From positions 19,096,618 through 19,160,617 of the forward strand of contig OX438759.1 of assembly GCA_949316235.1 (NCBI GenBank): a stretch of 64,000 bases of DNA. Direction: 5' to 3'. Below, piece by piece: positions 10,667-20,669 of the stretch (its first letter is position 1; each line of letters begins with the position of its first letter). Below the pieces are notes generated by a model, which was given only the letters and a program-made list of their open reading frames with translations, was not told the DNA's origin and ran no database searches. The position numbers and the translations under genes were made by a program. This stretch comes from Oegoconia quadripuncta (lineage: Eukaryota > Arthropoda > Insecta > Lepidoptera > Autostichidae).

Positions 10667-10996
10667 TTTATACAGGGTGTCCCTGGAAGTATGGATCAAA
10701 TCGAACAGGGGCATGGGGAAGGTCATTCCCAAACTTAATCTGAAAAAAAAAAAATAAAAAAAAAAATTAATTAATTAATTTTTAGTTAAAAAATTAAGCT
10801 GATAGCTTTGCTAGTTTTCTTTTAAAAATTTTTTTTGTATAAGCACTATTCGATAATATGAAAATGTAAAAAATTGATCATAACTTTAGAACCGTCAAAA
10901 ATGGCACCGACATTCATAGGGTTAAAAAGTTTGGGAATGACCTTCCCCATGCCCCTGTTCGATTTGATCCATACTTCCAGGGACACCCTGTATAAA
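10667..10996. mobile_element. MITE/foldback element with perfect 70-bp terminal inverted repeats
   Basis: Positions 10667-10736 and 10927-10996 appear perfectly complementary over 70 bp, starting TTTATACAGGGTGTCCC. The 190-bp centre is A/T-rich with homopolymer runs and is non-coding. The absence of mismatches suggests a recent origin or homogenisation of the arms. Confidence 0.85.
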
Positions 10997-11111
10997 TGGC
11001 ATAGAACGGGGACCAAATGGGACTAGCATATTCCAGGATACATCTGACATAGGCATAATATACAATCTTTAGACTAGTTAAGCTATTAAATGGTTGACAT
11101 GTAATATAAAT

Positions 11112-11343
11112 AATAAGAAATATTTCGGACACTTACACCAATCATCTAGTCCCAAACTAAGCAAAGCTTGTGCTATGGATACTAGATAACGGACATACAT
11201 AAATATTTATATAAACATTCATGACTCGGGAATATATTATGTTCGTATTAATCACACGAACATTTATCGCTCGCGGGATTCGAACCCGCAACCGTTGGTT
11301 TCGCTGATAGGGTCACTATATCCACTACACCAATCGGTCGTCA
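11112..11343 (-). mobile_element. SINE-B copy
   Basis: The tRNA-like head is at the right end (minus strand: GACGACCGATTGGTGTAGTGG, B-box GGTTCGAATCCCGC) and the 3' end, with AAATATTTCTTATT, at the left. Nearly full-length, about 230 bp. Confidence 0.8.
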
Positions 11344-11780
11344 TAGTCAATTATAAATAACGTTTTGTATATTATAAATTACCAAAACTTTGTATATTCC
11401 TAATACATTAACTTATTGTATTAAACTGTATCAGGCTAAGTAGCCAAGTTCTAACTAAAACGCTCCGAACTCCAAACATCGTTGAAGATAAAGCACTCCC
11501 AATTAATTAGATGAACTTTAAACTATGTTTCGGAATTAATTAACCGTTAACTGGATAGTTAAATCCGCTTGTTGTGGTTAACACATGTTTTGACGAGATG
11601 CTGAATTGACTGGACCCTTTATTGGGTAGGTAGTGGGAGGGTTCACTCGTGTCCTTAAGGTAACTAACATATTCATTGTAGTAAACACATGTATGGTTAT
11701 TTGACGTAACCTATAAATAAATTCAAAATAGAAAATATTTATAAAAGGCTATTGTTGGTCATGGTCGGTGGGGTGAGAGA
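11344..11780. other. non-coding spacer
   Basis: AT-rich sequence with no recognisable gene or element. Confidence 0.4.
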
Positions 11781-11782
11781 GC

Positions 11783-12110
11783 GTCGGTGGCTCAGCGGTT
11801 AAGACGTGGTCTCCCAATTTGGGAGGTCCGAGTTCGATTCCCACGCAGGCCATGTACCAATGAGTTTTTAAGTTTAATTCAATTACTTATGTGCATTTAT
11901 CCGACTGCTCCTAAACGGTTAAGGAAAACATCGTGAGGAAACCTGCATGCCCTCAGGCATGCTCAATAAAAATTCAAAGGCATGTGAAGTACCCAACCCG
12001 CATTGGGCCAGCGTGGTGGACTATGGCCCATACTCCCTCATTATACGACGGAAGGCTTTAGGAACAAATAATCCGAAAGTCACAATCAGGTGTTATAGAC
12101 GCTAATTAAA
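11783..12110 (+). mobile_element. SINE-D (tRNA-derived, Metulj-like?)
   Basis: The head GCGTCGGTGGCTCAGCGGTT with B-box AGTTCGATTCCCA is tRNA-like. The body carries GGAAAACATCGTGAGGAAAC, a phrase common in lepidopteran SINEs; I suspect the Metulj group but cannot confirm it. About 325 bp. A shorter copy is at 59521-59672. Confidence 0.7.
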
Positions 12111-12128
12111 AAATAAATGTAAAAGAAA

Positions 12129-12218
12129 ATGTGCCCATGGAAATGGATGAAGTGTGTGTTTGTGTGGATGAGTTTGTGTTTGTGTGGATCAGTGTGTGTG
12201 TGTGTGTGTGTGTGTGTG
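12129..12218. repeat. (GT)n-rich microsatellite
   Basis: Runs of TGTGTTTGTGTGGAT grade into pure (GT)n at 12191-12218. A 64-codon frame across it is an artefact of the repeat. Confidence 0.8.
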
Positions 12219-12267
12219 ATCTTATCTGATTTATCTATTTATATGTATACATACATCAAAAAAGTGT

Positions 12268-12370
12268 TTGTTTTATGCACAACGGGTTGGTACTTGACCT
12301 TAATCACACCTGATGTTAAGTGAAGATGAGGTCGAAGGTGGAAGCATACTGACCCGGAAACCCCAACAGC
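12268..12370 (-). mobile_element. SINE-A 3' fragment
   Basis: Reverse complement of the last 100 bp of SINE-A, from TTTTATGCACAACGGG to CCCGGAAACCCCAACA, then cut. Confidence 0.75.
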
Positions 12371-12509
12371 TATTTGTAATTCACAAATTATTCGTAAAAC
12401 GAGATGGCTCACGTGAACACGACAAGCGTCAGCAACAAAATGACAGGTATTGATGAATGGATGCTAATTACCTATATGTTTTCCCCTGTTTTGTCGAATT
12501 ATAAATTGT

Positions 12510-12670
12510 ATAAATAAGCAACCCTTGAGTTTCTTGCCCGTTCTTCTCTGGGGAGACCGCTTTGTGAATGAGCAGATCACTGCTCATTTACTTTGTAATT
12601 TGGAAACTTTACATTTTTCAAAGTAAAATGTAACGTTTCCAAATATTTTTATCTTATGAACCAAATCTTT
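12510..12670 (+). mobile_element. jockey-like LINE 3' UTR fragment
   Basis: Contains GCAACCCTTGAGTTTCTTGC and TTGTGAATGAGCA, as in the 3' UTRs at 15 kb and 45.1 kb. No tail repeat remains. Confidence 0.6.
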
Positions 12671-12754
12671 TGACTTTGAAGAAAAATTTTCACCAATTTT
12701 CCGTAAGTGTAAAGTTATAAGTCTGTCTGTGTGTCTATGACATTGTATTTTTTT

Positions 12755-12900
12755 TATTTTTTTATTTTAACACTTTATTGTACACACACACAAAGAAATG
12801 GTCATTAACAAATATTTTAGAAAAATGTACAAAGGGCGAACTTATCTCTATAAGAGATCTCTTCCAGCAAACCCGTGAGAGCGAAATTTGATATAAAAGT
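12755..12900 (-). mobile_element. LINE 3' UTR with poly(A) signal
   Basis: On the minus strand it reads GGAAGAGATCTCTTATAGAG ... TTTGTACA ... ACAATAAAGTG, the 3' UTR pattern also seen at 16220-16316 and at 25945-26050 (minus). Confidence 0.6.
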
Positions 12901-12924
12901 TAGACATAAAGTGTACACGACCAC

Positions 12925-13130
12925 GTACGACCACCCTGTGGAACAGACTTCCGGCAGCGGTATTCCCGAACGAGTACGACATTGGAACCTTCAAGAAACG
13001 AGCCTACACCTTCCTCAAAGGACGGCAACGCATCTGTGACCCTTTTGGTGTAGCGGATGTCCATGGGCGGCGGTGACTGCTTTCCATCAGGTGACCCGTA
13101 TGTTCGTTTGCCGCCCTCTCATATAAAAAA
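12925..13130 (+). mobile_element. LINE 3' end (ORF2 tail plus UTR)
   Basis: Encodes [20 protein letters not shown] and then [14 protein letters not shown], the usual end of a non-LTR ORF2, followed by a short UTR and A-tail. Close copies lie at 41960 and 49045, and a diverged relative is at 52760 (minus). Confidence 0.75.
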
Positions 13131-14135
13131 AATAGAAAACACGAAACAGAAGAAACAAAAATGTTAAAAATATCATAAAAGAATAAAACAATTGTACGTC
13201 TGAACTGATTGAAAATGTAGTATTTTTTTTTCTTTTTTTATTCATTTCACAGAATACACAGCACTATAGTGATACAAATTATACTACAGTAAAATAATTC
13301 TTACTGCCAAAATAGAATCTACATTTTTTAAGACAAAGCTTATGTACAGTCGCCCCTACTTCAGACGCAACACCTCAACCCTTGGACCGTCCGCTCGTTG
13401 TATGAACATGCTGCCGGACGAGACCTTAGCTTTTACGGGCAGCAGTGTTAAGCCTCTAGGGATCAAGATGATTCGAACGACAGCTGCACTTCAAAATCGG
13501 CCAAGCAGTTTAAGCTACAGGAGGTGACATAGAAATCTACATACATAGTATGTATGTATTACATACATACACTCCAAAAGTATTACCCTCCCCTGGTAGC
13601 GTAATAAAAATACGGATAATATCAGAATTTGGGAAAGCCAATGCACACCACAATAATCTTGTAGATAATTTTTTTTCAAGTAAGAAATGCCATAGTTAAC
13701 GTGAAAACTGCTATCATTCCGACTGATCTCACCGATTGATCTCACCTACTATATCTGCTTTTTGTTATCGTTAGTTTATTTTAGTGTTCAGTGTAAATGT
13801 ACCTATCACCTTTTCACACACTTAGTTATAAGTAATTAGTAGTAAAATTTTTAAAATATTTTATTTAACCTACCCAAACTTATTTATTACTTGAGATACT
13901 TTCAAAATTCTTTTTTATAGTTTAAAAGTATATGCCTATAGCTTATAGTGTTATTGTACTACATGCATTTGAGTGTTGTGCTCATCTGTAATTGGAGTTC
14001 ATACCAGAAAATTTTAGTGTCAATAATTTTGTAAGATGCAATGTATGTACTCTGTTGGTGAGCCTAAATAAATAAATTAATAAATCATTCACAGTATTTT
14101 ACGATATTTAATCTAGTGTATTTTATCTGCTTTCT
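13131..14135. other. non-coding stretch, probable old LINE UTRs
   Basis: The segment ending GAGCCTAAATAAATAAAT at about 14058-14085 looks like a LINE 3' end with a (TAAA)n tail. The rest, including 13342-13540, is unrecognised. A GTATGTATGTATTACATACATAC near-palindrome lies at about 13548-13570. Confidence 0.35.
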
Positions 14136-14255
14136 TTTATGCAAAAGATAAAAGAGAAGTCGAATGTCGTGTCGTATCAGGAAGTCAAGAGGAAAGCGGA
14201 GAGCAGAGAGATATGGAAAAATCTCCACCGCCAAGAGCATGGCTCTTAAATAAGA
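14136..14255 (+). mobile_element. RTE-like LINE C-terminal fragment
   Basis: One frame reads NVVSYQEVKRKAESREIWKN then LHRQEHGS and stop, matching the second copy at 41010-41185. This RTE-like family differs from the one at 7690. Confidence 0.6.
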
Positions 14256-14768
14256 TGATGATGAAATTAGCTTCTAAATTGCAGGAAGTTGTATTGAGAT
14301 TTATTTGGTAGGTCCATTTTTTTATGACCATTGTATTATTATTAGATCTCCAATGTTTACAGTATCTATTCGTAACTTTTGTTTGTAATAGGAAATATGT
14401 CGTTCATATTATTGCGTAGATATTTTTGTAACCCTTCGCCTGGCTATAAATCAGTGTCACGTAAACACAAAATTGCGTTTGCTTATAGATTTTATCAGGC
14501 GCATTCCATTATCCGTACCTACGCGGGCATTTATTTTGAAAAATGTTTAAAATATCTGTAAAACTCGTGTGATTTGCGGCATGAATCGGCCAGTTCAGGT
14601 AAGGATCGCCTCACACGGTCTGAGCAATATAGTACGTGACTCTTCCGTGGGCGATGCGGATTATATTTAAGTTTCGTTTATAAAACGAGGCGGAGTTATG
14701 GGTCGTTTTGGAAGGTTTCTGTAATGTAAAATATGAAAGTCATCGCAAAGTGCAAAAATACAAAATAG
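14256..14768. other. non-coding spacer
   Basis: No gene or element recognised. Frames of about 60 codons are unsupported. Confidence 0.4.
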
Positions 14769-14905
14769 ATTTTTTTTTATGATTAACTGGATACGCGTTT
14801 GACCACAATCTCACCTGATGGGAAGTGACGATGTGGCCGAAGATGAAGCACGCGATCGCAATAGATGCCTATTCACCCTGCTCTTGAAGATCCCAAGGTC
14901 GGCGG
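14769..14905 (-). mobile_element. LINE 3' end
   Basis: Reverse complement of the family at 2675: T-run, TTAACTGGATACGCGTTTGA, then the ORF2 tail up to CTTGAAGATCCCAAGG. It is joined directly to a + strand LINE fragment. Confidence 0.7.
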
Positions 14906-14907
14906 CG

Positions 14908-15118
14908 ATATTCAGTCTAATTATACAATATAATATAATTGTAACCCAAACTTATTTAAAAGAGCAACCCTTGAGTTTTTTCCTCGTTCTTCTCTGGGGA
15001 ATCAGCTTTGTGAATGAGCAATAATGTCAAAAACTTTAATAATAAGATAAAAAATGTGACGTTTTCAAGTGATAATTTCTATCCTACGAAATTAAAAAAA
15101 AAATTTTTGATTGATTGA
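14908..15118 (+). mobile_element. jockey-like LINE 3' UTR
   Basis: Starts GATATTCAGTCTAATTATAC, runs through AGAGCAACCCTTGAG and ATGTGACGTTTTCAAGTG, and ends near (TTGA)n at 15102-15118. ORF2 is absent. Confidence 0.75.
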
Positions 15119-15283
15119 TTGTGTTCGGCAGTGGACTTTGTAGATATGATTAATAAACGGCCGGTTCAATATTAGAGAATGGAATTTATTTATTTCATTG
15201 AATACCAACTCACCCGTTACCTCTTGGGTTGCCAGGTAGCTACTGCTGCCACAGTGTTGCTATACTTGCCAACAGATTGGTTG

Positions 15284-15342
15284 TAAGATTCAGGAAAGAC
15301 TGATGCCGAAAGGGAGTTCCATGCCTTGGCTGTTCGCATTAT
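15284..15342 (-). mobile_element. LINE ORF2-tail fragment
   Basis: Carries TTCAGGAAAGACTGATGCCG and GGGAGTTCCATGCCTTGGCT, matching 9117-9165. A piece of a SINE-B head (CCACTACGCCAATTGGTCG) follows at 15352. Confidence 0.55.
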
Positions 15343-15664
15343 TAACTATCCACTACGCCAATTGGTCGCCAAAAAAAATAGATTGAAAAATTTTGAAAGC
15401 TCCAAGAAAATAGTGTTATATCAAATTTTTTTTTTCTATTTGAGTGCCGAAACCATACAGGAGTCATCCGAATACCGCACAAAAATATGTTAAAAGCTAC
15501 ACATCTTCGAAACTGCTTAACCGATTTCCATCAAAAATTGTTAACCTGTTCCCTCGTTCAGTTAGTACTTCATACACGGATTTATGTAGGAAGTACTTTT
15601 TTCACAAATTGTATTTCAATAGAGATACAGATGTCATGTCTACTTGCTTTCTATGTCTATTTAA

Positions 15665-15964
15665 ATTTTAATGGGATCAGATCATGACGTGAATTTAAGG
15701 TCCAAATTCGACAATTTGTTAAAGCCTGTCTGCTGTCGTACTAGCTATTTTTATGACTCCTTTGCAGCAAAATCTGTCCAATTGTGGAATGAGTTGCCTC
15801 GCATTATTCGTTGCGCTGAGTCGCTAGCGGTGTTTAAACGGCGTTTAAGAGAGCATTACTTAAGAGAGATGTAGTTTAAAAAAAAATAATAACATGTTGA
15901 CTTTCAATAAGTGATATTTTTATATCCTACATTGAATAAAATATTTTTGATTTTGATTTTGATT
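15665..15964 (+). mobile_element. LINE 3' end with TTTTGA-type tail
   Basis: Encodes CCRTSYFYDSFAAKSVQLWN and FKRRLREHYLREM stop (15671-15874), typical of a non-LTR ORF2 C-terminus. A short UTR follows with AATAAA at 15935-15940 and a TTTTGATTTTGATTTTGA tail. No upstream domains. Confidence 0.75.
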
Positions 15965-16345
15965 TATCGCTTTGATGTTAAACATTATAATGGTATTTAT
16001 TTTGTTTATGTAAGTATATATTTATATATTTTGTAGTATTTTATGTAGTTATGCACATTAGTCTGTATTTATAATTATGATTATATATTACTATTGTATG
16101 AATGTTAGGTATATTTATCAATATATATATTATAGTATAAGGATTTAGATATATTTTACTTTTGTAAGTTTGCTTTACGCTACGCAGCAGTAGTGTATTA
16201 TATTAAGTTTATTTGCCATGGTTGTATGGAAGAGATCGCTATAAGCGATAAGACCGCCTTTGTACACCTGTTAAAATAATATCACTGTGTATATTTTTAA
16301 GCTGTGTACAATAAAGATTTTTTTCTTTCTTTCTTTCTTTAAATA
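15965..16345 (+). mobile_element. LINE 3' UTR with (TTTC)n tail
   Basis: An AT-rich UTR with GGAAGAGATCGCTATAAGCG, then AATAAA at 16310-16315 and (TTTC)n at 16320-16340. It is the same UTR family as 12755 and 25945 on the minus strand. Confidence 0.65.
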
Positions 16346-16354
16346 TACAAAAAG

Positions 16355-16570
16355 AAAGTTGTTGGTGGCAGAGCATTTTAAATGTCCGCCTCGCTAGCTA
16401 CCACCATCTTATCTAAATCTGCCGCCAAATAGCAATGTTTGTCAGAAAAAAGATAGCCAGTCCGCCAATTATGATGGGGTTTTCGGGTCAGTTCGTTTCC
16501 ACCGTCGGCCTCATCTTCACTTAACATCAGGTGTGATTGAGGTCCAGTGCTAACCCGTTGTGTATAAAAA
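16355..16570 (+). mobile_element. SINE-A, 5'-truncated
   Basis: Begins at the GTTGGTGGCAGAGCATTTTA region, lacks the tRNA head, and ends TAACCCGTTGTGTATAAAAA. About 20-25 bp are deleted around 16437. Confidence 0.8.
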
Positions 16571-17173
16571 ACCCTCAAAAGCCTATGATATCATTGAAAT
16601 ACATTAAAAAATGTATTATAGCTAAATATCTTGAAATTCAAACATAGCTATGAACCTGTTCCTTCGTTTAGTCTTTAAAAACCGCACTGAAATTGGATCA
16701 CGCATTACTGATACATGCGAATATAGACTGGACACACACACATACAACGGTGTCAAACACATAACACCAATAGTTTTTCGTCGGTTGAAAAAAACAAATC
16801 TCCAACCGAACTCGAAACAAAAACATGATTTCCACACGAGTATACATTTCAAGCAAAATTGCTTTGCAAACTGAACGTGAATCCCCATCGACGGTACAGT
16901 CGTCCACATAACACCACACTTTACACTCTTAAGTCGTATCAACAAGAACACGTGGTTCTGACAGGTGACGCCTAGCGTACATTTGTACAGAGAAACACAT
17001 GAGAGCAAAGTTTGAATTAGGCCGGAGACGTATCGCGCCGATGGCAATGTTGTACGTGACTGTACCTGCTACGTGATATCCGTCTTACATACTGACAGAT
17101 CAACTGTACCGCTGAATTATTAGGTTAAAAGAGGGTATAAAGCAGACTTAGAATAATAGGAAGGAGCAAACAA
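16571..17173. other. unrecognised stretch with a 141-codon minus-strand frame
   Basis: A minus-strand frame (16622-17047) is open for 141 codons. It is cysteine- and phenylalanine-rich and matches no domain I know, and shorter frames overlap it on both strands. I do not call it a gene. The local base composition is less AT-rich than its surroundings, so it may be part of an unknown repeat. Confidence 0.3.
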
Positions 17174-17470
17174 CCGCCTCCGTGGCTCAATGTAAACTAC
17201 ATAGGGTTTACAAATCGGAGGTCGCGGGTTCGAGCCCATTAGGGTTTCAAATGTCCGCCTGGCTAGTTATCATCTCTTATCTAAATCTGCCGCCAAACAG
17301 CAATTTTAATAGCATTGTTGTGTTCGGGTTGTCAGAGACAAAATAGCTGGCTATCTCAGTTCCCGAATATTTGGGTTCCCGGGTCAGTACGCTTCCACTT
17401 TCGGCCTCATTTTCACAACATCAGGTGTGATTGAGGTCAAGTGGTAACCCGTTGTGCAAAAAAAAACACA
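17174..17470 (+). mobile_element. SINE-A, nearly full-length with internal deletion
   Basis: Has the head ACCGCCTCCGTGGCTCAATG and a mutated B-box (GGTTCGAGCCC). The segment between B-box and TTTCAAATGTCC is deleted. It ends in an A-run at 17459. Confidence 0.8.
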
Positions 17471-17529
17471 AACATTAAATAAACGATTAAAGATAAGATA
17501 AGATATTTAAATGTACCTTCCTTATTTAA

Positions 17530-17565
17530 ACAATAAAGCGTATTTGATTGATTGATTGATTGATG
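17530..17565 (+). repeat. AATAAA plus (TGAT)n retroposon tail
   Basis: AATAAA at 17532-17537 is followed by (TGAT)n at 17543-17564. This is a LINE-type tail with little UTR left upstream. Confidence 0.6.
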
Positions 17566-18265
17566 AAAACGTCTCCACGGTTGGGCCACAAGCCTCCTTT
17601 CAGTGGGAGACGGTACAGGCCACCACGAGGACACAGTGTGGATTGGTGGATGTGTATTAGGTCATAACGAATATCTTCAATTGAAAACCACCGGGACTGA
17701 CTATTTAACATGCCCTTGGTCACCCATCCAAGGACTGACCGCACTGGACAGATTTCGAAAGACATAAGCGAAAGTCATTTGTGCGACGCCAGATAATCGA
17801 AGTGATACAAGATGAATGTACAGACACCTATCTGTAGCGAGCGAGCAATATGGGTCGGAGCACCTCGACACTGTTGGGTAGGTTCAGAAGGTTAAGGCGG
17901 GAGCGAAGCTTGCTTAACCCCACCAAATATTTCTTAAGTTCGCTAATCGAAAACGAATAACGAATGCGTCTACACTTTGTGTCTTCAGGTCAGCGAGTAA
18001 CCCATTGATCTGCAAGTCTTGGTCAATAAAATTAGGTGGAGCCGTTGCATTCTACACCCAACCAAGGGCTGCGAAAGGTCCACACGGAAACTCGTCCGTG
18101 GCCCAAAACGTTATTAGTATACCTTCAGAGCTGCCTACCGACTGCACCAGGAAGGCGTCGATACTCACACTATCCCTCCAATCTGATTTCAGGATCGCAA
18201 GCATAATAGCAAAGATCAGTTATGGACAATATCGTCATTGGGTGGCTACCCGGCATGGCGATTGG
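17566..18265. other. unclassified dispersed repeat region
   Basis: The segment at about 17750-17810 is the reverse complement of 48322-48375 (CACTTCGATTATCTGGCGTC, GCACAAATG, TATGTCTTTCGAAATC). The 93-codon frame at 18005-18286 is not recognised. No host gene supported. Confidence 0.4.
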
Positions 18266-18345
18266 TGCAATACCTATGGAAACTGATGCAAATCCCGTCA
18301 TGAGAGAGACTATCTCCAGCAGTGGAGTTGTACAGGCTGTTGATC
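18266..18345 (+). mobile_element. RTE-like LINE terminal fragment
   Basis: One frame reads ERDYLQQWSCTGC and stop, like the extreme end of RTE-type proteins. 28945-29000 has a related YEYAQQWTCIV. Confidence 0.45.
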
Positions 18346-18356
18346 AAATCAAATCA

Positions 18357-18965
18357 AATAAAAAAAAATATTTCGTAGGATAAAAATTATCACTTGGAAA
18401 CGTCACATTTTTTTATCTTATTATTAAAGCTTTTGCTGCAATATTGCTCATTCACAAAGGATTCCCCAGAGAAGAACAAGCAAGAAACTCAAGGGTTGCT
18501 CTTTTAAATAAGTTTGGGTTACAATTATATTATATTATATTGTATAATTTGACTGTATAATTTGGCAGAAACGAGCGGTTCGCGCGATTTACAAACAGGG
18601 CCCCAGAGTGTCTCTTAGGAATAAATTTAAAGAAATTAATATATTAACATTAGCATCGCAATATATTTACGAAAACTTAATGTATGTAAGAAAAAATATA
18701 GAATCGTTTAAGAAAAATAGTGATATACATAATGTAAATGCCAGATATAAAAATAAACTTGCTGTTCATGCCAGTCGTTTACACAAAGTCACTAAGTCAT
18801 TTAAGGGGCAATGTATACGCTTTTATAATAAGGTTCCAGTGGACATTCAAAATTTACCTATAAATAAATTCAAAACCATCATAAAACAGACATTATTTAC
18901 CAAAGGCTATTATAAAATTTCTGACTATCTGGATGATAAGCAAGCATGGACATAGACCGCTCGGC
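18357..18965 (-). mobile_element. jockey-like LINE insertion with 5' inversion
   Basis: 18357-18548 is the LINE 3' end on the minus strand. 18560-18965 is the adjoining ORF2 C-terminus on the plus strand (LRNKFKEINILTLASQYIYE ... KGYYKISDYLDDKQAWT stop at 18955). In consensus coordinates the two parts meet at the same point (GATATTCAG / CAGTCTAATT), as expected from twin priming during insertion. The 115-codon frame is the end of the LINE protein and has no catalytic domain. Confidence 0.75.
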
Positions 18966-19160
18966 GATATTCAGTCAAAGTCAAAGTCAAAGTCAAAAAA
19001 ATATTTATTTCGTAGGATAAAGATTATCACTTGAAAACGTCACATTTTTTATCTTAATTTTTTGGTTTTGAATTTATTTAAAGGTAAATTTTAAATATCC
19101 ACTGGAACCTTATTATAAAAGCGTATACATTGTCCCTTAAATGACTAATGAACTGATATA
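18966..19160 (-). mobile_element. jockey-like LINE, second minus copy with internal deletion
   Basis: Starts at a (TCAAAG)n tail, then the 3' UTR, then jumps at about 19060 to ORF2 sequence (compare 18796-18880), so the middle is deleted. It abuts the inverted LINE to its left. Confidence 0.7.
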
Positions 19161-19830
19161 TGTAATATCTGACCCAACTGCATAATTATAAAAATAAATG
19201 TGTGATCAATTGAATTGAAATGACAATGAATTGAAAGGCAATACAATATGCACTTATGAACGTCATTTCTTTTTTAAACTACCGCTAGCTCGGAACGCGA
19301 CCACTACTGAAAAGAGCTAGCGAGAAACTCAGAGGGTTTGTGGCTTTTTGGCGGGAACTCGGCGAGTGAAGTAGCATTTTTCTTTATAACTCTTATAATT
19401 TGTGCATTCTGACTTTTGAAGCTTAATAATGGCAGAATATTGTGCAGCAAACGTTAGTGATGGTGTACAAGTGAAGGGAAGTGTAAATTAAAGTGCGTAA
19501 CGGAGCTTTCGGGTTGCCACAAGAAGCCGCCAAAATCTTTTGTAAAGCATTCTGCCACTTTACTGAAGAATGACTTGACCGTGACTAGACTCTGTATACG
19601 CCAAGTATACGACGAATTACTTGTTTTGACTGAGAGTGACTTACAAACTGAAGAACTAAGATAAATAAGACATGGCTGTTATGGGCTAGATCCCTTTGCC
19701 TTCTTCTAGAGGAGAAAATAAAACCAAAGGAAAAATCAGAGGGTTTGTCTCTTTTCAATCAATCATTTAGGTACAATCAAGAATGGTTACAACAATTTTT
19801 ATATATCGTGTAGATGAGCCGTTTAATCCC
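19161..19830. other. non-coding spacer with dispersed repeat
   Basis: 19347-19462 resembles 5669-5797. The rest is unrecognised. No supported gene. Confidence 0.35.
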
Positions 19831-19885
19831 ATGGATTACTTTCATTAAGTAGTCTGAAATTTTGTAATATCCCTTTTTACATAAT
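19831..19885 (-). mobile_element. jockey-like LINE fragment
   Basis: The minus strand encodes KKGYYKISDYL, the last residues of the jockey-like ORF2 (compare KGYYKISDYLDD at 18905-18940). Isolated remnant. Confidence 0.6.
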
Positions 19886-20347
19886 TGGTAAAATAATATG
19901 CTTTCCCTGTACTTATTCAGTCCAGTTAAATTATATGCTCTGTTACAATCCCTCGCTGTGTATGTACTAGGTACGTGTTGTAAATATTTAAACCACAATA
20001 TAGTGAACATGTTATAAAGGGAACAAGCCAACCGAACCCGGAATTAATTTAGTCAAATTAGTTAACAGCCAGTTTAAATTTGTTCCGTAGAAGCTTTATG
20101 CATCAACAAACATGTTTCTATTAATAATATTTAAATATACAGAGTTATACCAGTGTCTGTGTAAATTAGTTTTTCTACTCCTCTACTTTTATCTGGCATT
20201 GATACAACTAAAAAGTTTAATATAAGTACATACATAATTAACTCTTTAAAAAAGTCTATGCTCTATGGCCCAAAAAAGCATTGTTTACACAGTGTTTACC
20301 GTACCGTGGTTAGGTTCATAAATACGTAGTACTTACTATTAGTGAAC
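19886..20347. other. 5' flank of the LTR retrotransposon
   Basis: AT-rich, with no recognised gene. Ends in ATACT (20348-20352), which also follows the 3' LTR. Confidence 0.4.
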
Positions 20348-20352
20348 ATACT

Positions 20353-20669
20353 TGACGGCGCGTGTCACCAGCGCCATCTATACGGACGAGAGTGGCAACC
20401 CCACTCTGGCGGAACGTCGGTGTGAGTGTGCTGTCAACGGACGCCTGGCACTTTAGTGGTTGACACGGCACGAATAACACGCGACGGATCGCCGACGTCC
20501 TACTTAAATCAATTTAAATCGTGTCAATCGCTTGTTGATTTTAATTACTTTCTCGATTATTACAATTAAATTTAAGTTGATTATACACCACCGTCTTTAT
20601 TTCTGTGAAATACCTGTCCTAATACCCACGTGGCATTGAAGAGTTAGGTATGCATACCGACGTGCCTTT
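20353..20669 (+). repeat. 5' LTR
   Basis: Starts TGACGGCGCG and ends ...GTGCCTTT. It matches 24693-25009 base for base as far as I can compare by eye, and the identity extends two bases into the flank. It does not end in CA. The start codon of the downstream gag ORF at 20650 lies inside it. Confidence 0.85.

Noticed and set aside
16622..17047. 141-codon minus-strand gene
   Set aside because: No recognisable domain, overlapping frames on both strands and no gene context; treated as chance.
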